Shown here in pieces: positions 1 through 5,875 of a stretch of 8,973 nucleotides of DNA. This DNA is from MnTg04 sp036443455 (GTDB taxonomy: Bacteria > Pseudomonadota > Gammaproteobacteria > Steroidobacterales > MnTg04). The stretch lies in the NCBI GenBank assembly GCA_036443455.1, contig JAZFYI010000095.1:1-8973 (forward strand), written 5' to 3'. The notes under the pieces were generated by a model. It did no database searches. It was not told the DNA's origin and was given only the letters and a program-made list of their open reading frames with translations. Numbering within the stretch: position 1 is the stretch's first letter; each line of letters starts with the position of its first letter. The position numbers and the translations under genes are program-made.

Positions 1-311
1 TCTCGCCGGGGCAGGTGATCCGGGCGATGTTTCCAGGCGGCACGATCACCGGTTGCCCGAAGGTGCGCTGCATGGAGATTATCTCGCAACTGGAAGGAGC
101 GCCGCGTGGCGCATATACCGGCTCGATGGGATATCTGAATCGCGATGGCAGCGCCGACCTCAATATCCTGATCCGAACCCTGGTGCAGGATGGCGATCGC
201 ATCAGCCTGCGGGCCGGTAGCGGCATCGTCGCGGATTCGATCGCCCGCGAAGAGCTTGAGGAAACCCGGGCGAAGGCCAAGGGCCTGATCCTGGCGCTGG
301 GAGCTATCTGA
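1..311 (+). CDS. pabB: Aminodeoxychorismate synthase component I, C-terminal end (partial)
   Basis: This is the last ~102 residues of a chorismate-binding enzyme, open at the left edge and read in frame from base 3. It would combine chorismate with ammonia or glutamine-derived nitrogen to make 4-amino-4-deoxychorismate for p-aminobenzoate and folate. The visible part is the C-terminal core of the TrpE/PabB fold, with PGGTITGCPKVRCMEII, YTGSMGYL, the IRTL strand, AGSGIVADS and the closing E-x2-ET helix. PGG-[ST]-ITG-x-PKVR favours PabB over TrpE, which usually has SGTVSGAPK. The adjoining pabC, whose GTG start directly abuts this TGA, supports the choice. The PIKGT-type motif that settles PabB identity lies outside the window, so an anthranilate synthase paralogue is not strictly excluded, but it is unlikely. 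Confidence 0.9.
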   Translation, partial: SPGQVIRAMFPGGTITGCPKVRCMEIISQLEGAPRGAYTGSMGYLNRDGSADLNILIRTLVQDGDRISLRAGSGIVADSIAREELEETRAKAKGLILALGAI

Positions 312-1151
312 GTGGCCGTCCGTTTCATTGTCGACGGTCGCGACTGTGAATCGGTTCCCGCCAGCGATCGCGGCCTGCAATATGGCGACGGTCTGTTTGA
401 AACGATGGCCGCCGCGGACGGGCGCATCGCCTTGCTGGAAGAGCACCTCGAACGACTCGGCCATGGTGCCGCCAGGCTGGGTTTGCCGATACCCGATATG
501 GGTGTGTTGCGCGGTGAAGTTCTTGGCTTGCTGCCGGGTCAGGGCAAGGCGGTGATCAAGCTGATCCTGACCCGCGGTAGCGGCGGGCGCGGCTATCGTC
601 AACCGGCAAAAATAAAAACGCGGCGCATCGTCAGTCTGCATCCGTGGCCGGATTATCCGGATAGCTGGGCGCGCGATGGCATTGCGGTGCGGCTTTGCGA
701 AACGCGCCTCGCAAGCGACCCGGTTCTTGCCGGGCTGAAAACCTTGAACAGATTGCACCAGGTGCTGGCCAGGGCGGAATGGGACGACCCGAATATCGCG
801 GAAGGCCTGATGATGGATGCCGATGACCAGGTCGTTTGTGGCACTATGAGCAATCTGTTCTTGGTGCGGTCCGGCGCCTTGGTAACACCGGATCTCGAGC
901 GTTCAGGCGTGGCCGGTGTGATGCGAAAACAGATCCTGAAAATTGCCGCGCATATGGATATGGAAATTCAGGAACGGGCGGTGAGCCTCGACGATCTGTC
1001 GCGGGCGGACGAAATATTCGTTAGCAATTCATTGATCATGATCTGGCCCGTCCGGCAACTGGATGGCCGCGTCTGCGCCACCGGCCCGCTGACGGCCCGG
1101 CTCCGGCATGCGCTGAAATCCAGCTTGTCAGCGGTGGGCGCTGCGCCATGA
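312..1151 (+). CDS. pabC: Aminodeoxychorismate lyase (PLP fold type IV)
   Basis: This 279-residue protein is a class IV PLP-dependent lyase. It would split 4-amino-4-deoxychorismate into p-aminobenzoate and pyruvate in the cytoplasm, the step right after PabB. Family signatures are SDRGLQYGDGLFET (residues 18-31), RGSGGRGY (88-95), LKTLNRLHQVLA (142-153) with the PLP-binding lysine at K143, and the EG(L)MMD...CGTMSNLFLV segment (164-185). Length is close to the usual ~270 residues. The GTG start at 312 directly follows the pabB stop and leaves no room for another start upstream. The stop overlaps the mltG start as ATGA. D-amino-acid and branched-chain aminotransferases share the fold, but the K143 context and the neighbours point to PabC. 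Confidence 0.95.
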   Translation: MAVRFIVDGRDCESVPASDRGLQYGDGLFETMAAADGRIALLEEHLERLGHGAARLGLPIPDMGVLRGEVLGLLPGQGKAVIKLILTRGSGGRGYRQPAKIKTRRIVSLHPWPDYPDSWARDGIAVRLCETRLASDPVLAGLKTLNRLHQVLARAEWDDPNIAEGLMMDADDQVVCGTMSNLFLVRSGALVTPDLERSGVAGVMRKQILKIAAHMDMEIQERAVSLDDLSRADEIFVSNSLIMIWPVRQLDGRVCATGPLTARLRHALKSSLSAVGAAP

Positions 1152-2188
1152 GTCGTCTGCAAAAAGGCCTGGCGATTGGTATTTCGCTCGCTGCCCTGGG
1201 CCTGTTAACGACGCTTTACCTGTTCGACCGAGCCATGAACACGAGCCTGAGCCTCGATGGAGACGGCGAGGTACTGTTGGTCAGCCCCGGCTTGAGCCTT
1301 GCCGGCCTGATTCGGGAACTGGAGCAAAGAGAAATACTTTGTTGCCCGCTGGCCTTCAAGCTGTCTGCACGCGTCTCCGGCGCCGCTACCCGGATCAAGG
1401 CCGGTGAATACCTGCTTGCACCAGGGATGACGGCTGAGGACCTCCTCAGAGCGCTCGTTCAGGGTGACGTAATGATGCGCAGTTTTACGATTATCGAAGG
1501 CTGGACCGTTATGGAACTGCTGAACGCGCTGAACGCCGAGGAAGCGCTGGAGCAGGACATCCCGGAAAATCTCGCTGCCGCGATGGAATCGCTGATGGAC
1601 AGGTTCGGCCAGACCGGATTGCACCCGGAAGGGCAGTTTCTGCCCGAGACCTATCATTTCGTGCGTGGGGAGCGCGCCAGCGATATACTGCGCCGCGCCC
1701 ATGCCTCGTTGCGGGAGCGACTGGAGCAGGCGTGGCAGGGGCGCGAGTCGGGGTTGCCATTCGATACCGCCTATGAGGCGCTGGTGCTGGCATCCATCGT
1801 CGAAAAAGAAACCGCGCTGGCCAGCGAGCGTCCGGTCATCGCCGGCGTGTTCGTGCGGCGCCTGCAAAAGCGTATGCGCCTGCAGACCGACCCAACCGTT
1901 ATCTACGGGCTCGGCGCGAACTTCGATGGCAACCTGACCCGTCGGCATCTCGCCACTGACACGCCCTACAACACCTATACCCGCGCCGGTTTGCCACCGA
2001 CCCCGATCGCATTGCCTGGCGTCGAAGCGATCGCCGCCGTGATGCACCCGCAACCGGGCGTTGCCCTGTATTTCGTCGCGACCGGCGCAGGCGACGGCAG
2101 CCACCGCTTTTCCGCCACGCTTGCAGAGCATAACCAGGCTGTGCAGGATTACCTGCGGCAGCTCAGACACAATAGGAAGACACCATGA
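1148..2188 (+). CDS. mltG: Endolytic murein transglycosylase MltG (YceG family)
   Basis: This is a 346-residue inner-membrane protein with one N-terminal transmembrane segment (about residues 7-26) and a periplasmic body. The family cuts nascent glycan strands endolytically, leaving 1,6-anhydro ends, and is thought to set glycan length near the synthases. The N-terminal LysM-like part ends with IEGWT (116-120). The catalytic domain has PEGQFLPETYHF (160-171), SIVEKETALASERPVIAGVF (216-235) with the likely catalytic glutamate E219 (equivalent to E. coli E218), and RLQTDPTVIYGLG (244-256). It ends with DTPYNTYTRAGLPPTPIALPG (271-291). Length matches the E. coli protein (~340). The ATG overlaps the pabC stop (ATGA), and the TGA overlaps the tmk start in the same way, so the three are probably translationally coupled. 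Confidence 0.95.
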   Translation: MSRLQKGLAIGISLAALGLLTTLYLFDRAMNTSLSLDGDGEVLLVSPGLSLAGLIRELEQREILCCPLAFKLSARVSGAATRIKAGEYLLAPGMTAEDLLRALVQGDVMMRSFTIIEGWTVMELLNALNAEEALEQDIPENLAAAMESLMDRFGQTGLHPEGQFLPETYHFVRGERASDILRRAHASLRERLEQAWQGRESGLPFDTAYEALVLASIVEKETALASERPVIAGVFVRRLQKRMRLQTDPTVIYGLGANFDGNLTRRHLATDTPYNTYTRAGLPPTPIALPGVEAIAAVMHPQPGVALYFVATGAGDGSHRFSATLAEHNQAVQDYLRQLRHNRKTP

Positions 2189-2811
2189 TTGGCCGGTTGA
2201 TTACACTGGAAGGGCTCGAAGGCGTCGGTAAATCCACCAACATGGATTTTATCCAGCGCAAATTGCAGGATGCGGGCATCGATGTGGATGTTACGCGCGA
2301 ACCCGGCGGTACGCCGCTGGCCGAGAAAATTCGGGAGCTGGTCCTGGATACCGCGGATGAATCACTGCCCGATCTTTGCGAGTTGCTGCTGATATTTGCC
2401 GCGCGCTCGGCGCACCTGGAAAATCGCATCAGACCGGCCCTGGATCATGGTCGCTGGGTACTATGCGATCGCTTTACCGATGCCACTTACGCCTACCAGG
2501 GCGGTGGACGGGGGTTGCCCATCGAGATAATCGCCAGCCTGGAGGATTGGATTCAGTCGGGTCTGCGACCGGACCTGACGATTTTGCTGGATACGCCGGT
2601 TGAAATCGGGCTGCAAAGGATTCGCGAGCGTGGCGGCACCGATCGCTTTGAAAGCCAGCGTCTGGAGTTCTTTCAGCGGGCGCGCGAGGTTTATTTGTCG
2701 CGCGCACAACAAGAACCCGATAGATGCGTGGTGGTCGATGCCAGCCGGCCGCTTGCGCAGGTCCAGGATGACCTCGCAAAAGTGATCGAATTATATTTAA
2801 GTAATTTCTAA
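2185..2811 (+). CDS. tmk: Thymidylate kinase (dTMP kinase)
   Basis: This 208-residue P-loop kinase phosphorylates dTMP to dTDP with ATP, a required step for dTTP. The P-loop is GLEGVGKST (residues 10-18) with K16. The dTMP-binding REPGGT is at 38-43, the DRFTDATYAYQGGGRG segment at 95-110, and an arginine-bearing lid RERGGTDRFE at 147-156. A P-loop without arginine and a lid rich in arginine fits the bacterial (E. coli-like, type II) enzyme. Length is typical (~210). A good Shine-Dalgarno AGGAAG at 2174-2179 lies before the ATG, which overlaps the mltG stop. The last codons run into an AT-rich stretch before the next gene. Confidence 0.97.
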   Translation: MIGRLITLEGLEGVGKSTNMDFIQRKLQDAGIDVDVTREPGGTPLAEKIRELVLDTADESLPDLCELLLIFAARSAHLENRIRPALDHGRWVLCDRFTDATYAYQGGGRGLPIEIIASLEDWIQSGLRPDLTILLDTPVEIGLQRIRERGGTDRFESQRLEFFQRAREVYLSRAQQEPDRCVVVDASRPLAQVQDDLAKVIELYLSNF

Positions 2812-2829
2812 CAATCGTCGGTTAAAGCA

Positions 2830-3843
2830 TTGAAAGATAAAGAAAAGAATAATATCTACTTCTGGCAGGAGTCGATCTGGGCGCAGTTGACCGGCGCCTG
2901 GGAGCAACAACGCATGCCGCACGGGTTGTTGCTGGCGGGCCCGGACGGGTTGGGCAAGCCCCGGTTTGCGCGCGAATTGGCCGCTTTCGTGATGTGCCGG
3001 GAGCAAGGCTCCGCACACAAACCCTGCGGACAGTGCAAAGGCTGTACGTTGATGGCGGCCGGCAGTCATCCCGATTTTCGCTGGGTGTCGGTGCCCGAAG
3101 ATCGCAAGACCATTGGTATCGAGCAGGCCCGCGAAATCGTCGCATGGATGCGCTTGACGAGTTATCTGGGGGGTTACAAGGTCGTGGTCATAGATGACGC
3201 CGACCTGGTGACCCGCGAGGCGGCCAACAGCCTGCTCAAGACGCTGGAAGAGCCTGCGGGCGCATCCTTGATGATGCTGCTGTCGAAGCGCCCCAATGGC
3301 TTGCTGGCGACGATCCGCAGCCGCTGTCAAACGCTCAGGTTTACCAGGCCCGGGCACGAAGCCGCATTGCAGTGGCTGACAACACAGGACAATAGCGCTG
3401 ACTGGCCGAGGTTGCTGTTCCTCGCCAACGGAGCGCCGTTGCGGGCTTTGACCATGTACCGCGACGGATTTGCCGACACGGACCGGCAGTTCAGCGCCGA
3501 TCTTGCCGGCATAATCGACGGCTCGACAGACCCGGTCGCCGCGTCTGTGGCGTGGGCCAGGCAGCCACCGGTTGTCTGGCTGGAATGGTTGCAAACAGTG
3601 GTCCTGGGGTTGATTCGAGCGCGCGCGGCCGGGGTGGCCAAAAGCAAGGAATGTGAACCAGTACACTTGATTCAGGGAGCAGTTAACATAAACTTGGGCA
3701 GGTTGAATCACTACCTGGATGACCTGGTAGCGGCCCGCCAGCGATCGGAACGTGGTGTATTGCGCGCCGATTTGATGGCGGCAGCCATGTTGATACCCTG
3801 GGCCTGTGGCCTGAATTACCGATCGATATATCAGGAAGACTAG
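2830..3843 (+). CDS. holB: DNA polymerase III subunit delta-prime
   Basis: This 337-residue AAA+ clamp-loader subunit is part of the complex that loads the beta clamp on primed DNA. Visible signatures are the Walker-A-like GPDGLGKPRFA (37-47), four zinc-binding cysteines C56, C66, C69 and C72 in the CGQCKGC region, HPDF (80-83), and a Walker-B-like VVVIDDAD (118-125). These are followed by SLLKTLEEP (134-142) and the SRC motif (164-166). The residue after the P-loop lysine is proline instead of Ser/Thr, in line with delta-prime being a non-ATPase subunit. The only upstream start is TTG 2830, in the same frame as tmk and six codons after its stop (codons CAA-TCG-TCG-GTT-AAA-GCA). I see no good Shine-Dalgarno. 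The first ATG in frame (codon 29) would remove the conserved N-terminal W-x4-W-x2-L segment, so TTG is preferred. Confidence 0.93.
   Translation: MKDKEKNNIYFWQESIWAQLTGAWEQQRMPHGLLLAGPDGLGKPRFARELAAFVMCREQGSAHKPCGQCKGCTLMAAGSHPDFRWVSVPEDRKTIGIEQAREIVAWMRLTSYLGGYKVVVIDDADLVTREAANSLLKTLEEPAGASLMMLLSKRPNGLLATIRSRCQTLRFTRPGHEAALQWLTTQDNSADWPRLLFLANGAPLRALTMYRDGFADTDRQFSADLAGIIDGSTDPVAASVAWARQPPVVWLEWLQTVVLGLIRARAAGVAKSKECEPVHLIQGAVNINLGRLNHYLDDLVAARQRSERGVLRADLMAAAMLIPWACGLNYRSIYQED
3833..3838 (+). promoter_or_regulatory. Ribosome binding site of pilZ
   Basis: AGGAAG lies six bases before the pilZ ATG and inside the last codons of holB. It fixes the pilZ start at 3845, only one base after the holB stop, and suggests independent, efficient initiation on the polycistronic mRNA. 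Confidence 0.7.
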
Positions 3844-3844
3844 T

Positions 3845-4183
3845 ATGAGCAAACCCGGGCTGCTGACCCTGACCATCAAAGACAAGAGCGCCCTGTATCT
3901 TGCCTATATGCCGTTTATCAGTAACGGCGGTTTGTTCATACCTACGGCCAGTAGTTACCGGCTGGGCGATGAAGTGTTCATGCTGCTCAACCTGATGGGT
4001 GAATCCGACCGAATCCCGGTCGCCGGCAAGGTCATCTGGATTACGCCCAAGGGTGCGCAAAGCCGCCGGACTGCCGGCATTGGCGTGCAGTTCAGCGATC
4101 AGGACCGCGGTCAGACCCAGAGAAAAATCGAAGAGTACCTGGCCGGTGCGCTCGGTGGCGACAAAGCAACCCACACCATGTGA
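3845..4183 (+). CDS. pilZ: Type IV pilus assembly protein PilZ (single PilZ domain)
   Basis: This is a 112-residue stand-alone PilZ-domain protein. In Pseudomonas and Xanthomonas the PilZ orthologue is needed for type IV pilus biogenesis and works through protein partners (in Xanthomonas, FimX and PilB). Typical stretches are LTLTIKDKSALYLAYMPFI (7-25), SNGGLFIP (26-33), RLGDEVFMLLNLM (39-51), VAGKVIWITPKG (59-70), GIGVQF (78-83) and the terminal THTM. The N-terminus lacks the RxxxR c-di-GMP motif, and the D/N-x-S-x-x-G motif is degenerate (FISNGG). This is as known for Pseudomonas PilZ, so direct c-di-GMP binding is not expected. It is the last gene of the operon. In Pseudomonas tatD follows, but here a terminator and a convergent gene come next. 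Confidence 0.95.
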   Translation: MSKPGLLTLTIKDKSALYLAYMPFISNGGLFIPTASSYRLGDEVFMLLNLMGESDRIPVAGKVIWITPKGAQSRRTAGIGVQFSDQDRGQTQRKIEEYLAGALGGDKATHTM

Positions 4184-4190
4184 ACACGAC

Positions 4191-4214
4191 TCCCGCGATC
4201 CTTGCGGGATTTCT
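4191..4214 (+). terminator. Rho-independent-type terminator after pilZ
   Basis: The arms TCCCGC (4191-4196) and GCGGGA (4204-4209) form a perfect 6-bp GC-rich stem with a 7-base loop, followed by TTTCT. It starts eight bases after the pilZ stop and so would end the pabB-pilZ transcript. The T-tract is short. The minus-strand side is not followed by T residues, so it probably works in one direction. Confidence 0.7.
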
Positions 4215-4249
4215 CAATAAACCACAGTGAGCCCCGGGATTTGCCGTGG

Positions 4250-4276
4250 GAGCCGGGTGCCTGGCTCAGTCGTTTT
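4250..4276 (+). terminator. Possible second hairpin in the convergent gap
   Basis: GAGCCGG (4250-4256) can pair with CTGGCTC (4261-4267), using one G-T wobble and a 4-base loop. It is followed on the plus strand by AGTCGTTTTC. It could be a back-up terminator for the pilZ operon, but it overlaps the last codon of the convergent gene. The T-run begins about five bases after the stem, so support is weak. Confidence 0.3.
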
Positions 4277-5324
4277 CTTCGGACATCTCCAGGCCGTCGC
4301 GAAGCACGAATGCTTCGAAGCCGCGCTCATTGAGAATATAGGCGCCTGCCGAGCTGCGCCTGCCGGTATCGCAACACACGACGTACTGCTTGTCTTTGTC
4401 CAGTGTGCTGAGTTTCAGACGGATAAAGTACAGGGGGATATTGATGGCGTCGGGCTCATGAAAATTTTCGAATTCGCTGGGCAGACGCACATCCAGCCAG
4501 ATCCCGCCGTTGCCGACGATCTCATCCGCTTGTACCTTGTCTACCCATTTCAGCATGGGTTCGTTGAGCAGGGACTTGAAGTCTTCCTTGGCAAGGCGCA
4601 TCAATGAACCATCCGAAGACATGACGATGGTTGCGTTTCGCCTGGCATCCGAAATCAGCGCTTCCTCGCCAAAGGTGTCGCCGATCGTAAGATCCGCCAG
4701 TTTGATGCCATCCTTGTTCAGCGGCGTTTCCCTTGTGACACTACAGCTGCCACTGATCACTACGTAAAAATAATCGCCTTCGTCACCTTGTTTGATGACC
4801 ACGTCGCCGGCCTTGTGATTAACCTGCTGCATGCGCATGAATATAGCCTGGATATTGGCCGGCGGAATCTTGTGGAAGGCCTTGGTCTGCAGGAGGGTGA
4901 GCATCCAGTCGTCGGAAGTGGCTTTGTCACCGGTATTCAGACCCAGCTCGCTAACCTCGTAAGAGCCGGTCTGGTCCCAGGTCAGCATCACATCCAGCAG
5001 ATCGCTGTCGATCGCCAGGTACTCGACCCTGCTTCTTGCCTTGGCGGTCACTCTTCGAGGAATAACGTGGGCAACCGGGTGTGCAGCTTCCTTGGTGCCG
5101 CCTTCGATGACCGCTACTTCCTCGCCACCCGATAACAGCAGCAGTTCTCCACTGATGACGTAGACCGTCCTTTTCTTCTGATCGCCTTCCTTGAACAGGA
5201 TCCGACCGGCCTCGAGCGCGTGGATTGCGGTTTTCTTGACCAGGGAGTCCAGGTTTTCTTTTTGCAGACCATCCAGCGGAGACAGCCGTCTCAGTATCGT
5301 CGTAGTGACATGTTTTTCTTTCAT
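4266..5324 (-). CDS. Double cyclic-nucleotide-binding-type domain protein with C-terminal rhodanese
   Basis: This 352-residue soluble protein has no signal peptide or membrane segment. Domain 1 (about 12-125) is a CNB-like beta-roll with LFKEGD (43-48) and YVISGELLLLSG (55-66), but no phosphate-binding cassette. Domain 2 (about 145-258) is a fuller CNB domain, with VIKQGDEGDYFYVVISG (176-192) and the cassette FGEEALISDARRNATI (218-233), where R229 sits at the usual phosphate-binding arginine. The rhodanese domain (about 262-347) has LDVRLPSEF (277-285) and the active loop CDTGRRS (318-324) with C318 as the probable catalytic cysteine. I see no DNA-binding helix-turn-helix, so it is probably a ligand-gated sulfur-transfer or sensor protein, not a Crp/Fnr transcription factor. 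The ligand and target are not deducible. It stands alone and converges on pilZ. I do not know an established gene name. Confidence 0.88.
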   Translation of the reverse strand: MKEKHVTTTILRRLSPLDGLQKENLDSLVKKTAIHALEAGRILFKEGDQKKRTVYVISGELLLLSGGEEVAVIEGGTKEAAHPVAHVIPRRVTAKARSRVEYLAIDSDLLDVMLTWDQTGSYEVSELGLNTGDKATSDDWMLTLLQTKAFHKIPPANIQAIFMRMQQVNHKAGDVVIKQGDEGDYFYVVISGSCSVTRETPLNKDGIKLADLTIGDTFGEEALISDARRNATIVMSSDGSLMRLAKEDFKSLLNEPMLKWVDKVQADEIVGNGGIWLDVRLPSEFENFHEPDAINIPLYFIRLKLSTLDKDKQYVVCCDTGRRSSAGAYILNERGFEAFVLRDGLEMSEEND

Positions 5325-5398
5325 CGTCGCTCGCTTCGGGCCTCTCTAAGGCGAATTCACTCACTGAAACATCAATAGCTTATTCGTGTTCGCAAACA

Positions 5399-5426
5399 AC
5401 CGCATTGATATACGTCACACTGCGGT
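5399..5426. promoter_or_regulatory. Candidate FNR/ANR-type box inside an inverted repeat
   Basis: Positions 5405-5418 read TTGATATACGTCAC, nine of ten fixed bases of a TTGAT-N4-GTCAA FNR/ANR-like site. It is flanked by perfect 6-bp arms ACCGCA (5399-5404) and TGCGGT (5421-5426). The centre lies about 87 bp upstream of the minus-strand CNB-rhodanese start. With class II spacing (-41.5) transcription would begin near 5370, but only a poor -10 (TAAGCT on the minus strand, 5377-5382) is there. Assignment is by eye and tentative. Confidence 0.35.
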
Positions 5427-5461
5427 ACAGCCTTGATAATAACATGCCGTGAAACCCAGCC

Positions 5462-5875
5462 CTACTGGGTTTCGGTTAATTCTTCCGGTATGGGTCTGGG
5501 TCGGCGGTCATCGCCGATATGAACATAAATCATCCTGGCGCTGGCGACAATGAAATGGTGGTCGGGCGGGTCGCCGGGCCGGTCGACGAACATTTCTATA
5601 CCGATCGTAATCGAGGTGGTGCCGGTTTTGCAGATCCGGCAATAAAAGGTAACTACATCACCGACATAAACCGGCCGGATGAACTCGAAATCGGCCACGG
5701 CGATGGTGACCACGTTGCCACCGGCTCGCTGGTACGCCTGATTACCCCCCGCGATATCCGCATGTGACATCAGCCAGCCACCGAATATATCGCCCAGCCA
5801 GTTGGTATCCTTGGGCATGGCCAGCATCCTGATCATCGACCGTCCGCGGGGTTTTTGGTCTTTGTCGATGGTCAT
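5462..5875 (-). CDS. Acyl-CoA thioesterase, YciA-like hotdog fold
   Basis: This 137-residue single hotdog domain probably hydrolyses acyl-CoA thioesters to free acid and CoA in the cytoplasm. The start of the domain carries the family signature: RMLAMPKDTNWLGDIFGGW (16-34) and MSHADIAGG (36-44), with the probable catalytic aspartate D40 (corresponding to D44 of the Haemophilus YciA). Later come FIRPVYVGD (65-73) and TTSITIGIEMFV (86-97), then a short charged, proline-bearing tail. Length matches YciA (~130-150). The ATG overlaps the stop of the upstream fadJ-like gene (ATGA), so it is probably translated in coupling with it and may relieve CoA trapping or release beta-oxidation intermediates. 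The exact acyl preference cannot be read from sequence. Confidence 0.9.
   Translation of the reverse strand: MTIDKDQKPRGRSMIRMLAMPKDTNWLGDIFGGWLMSHADIAGGNQAYQRAGGNVVTIAVADFEFIRPVYVGDVVTFYCRICKTGTTSITIGIEMFVDRPGDPPDHHFIVASARMIYVHIGDDRRPRPIPEELTETQ

Noticed and set aside
1205..2170. Long open frame (321 codons) antisense to mltG
   Set aside because: It lies wholly inside mltG, which has clear family motifs. The antisense translation shows no recognisable domain, and such frames are expected from GC-biased codon use.
2797..3885. Long open frame (362 codons) antisense to holB
   Set aside because: It covers holB almost exactly, with no recognisable domain and no ribosome-binding context; treated as a codon-bias shadow.
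4951..5364. 137-codon minus-strand frame overlapping the start of the CNB-rhodanese gene
   Set aside because: It is a different frame of the same strand, rich in Arg/Gly/Ser with no domain. The overlapping frame has clear CNB motifs.
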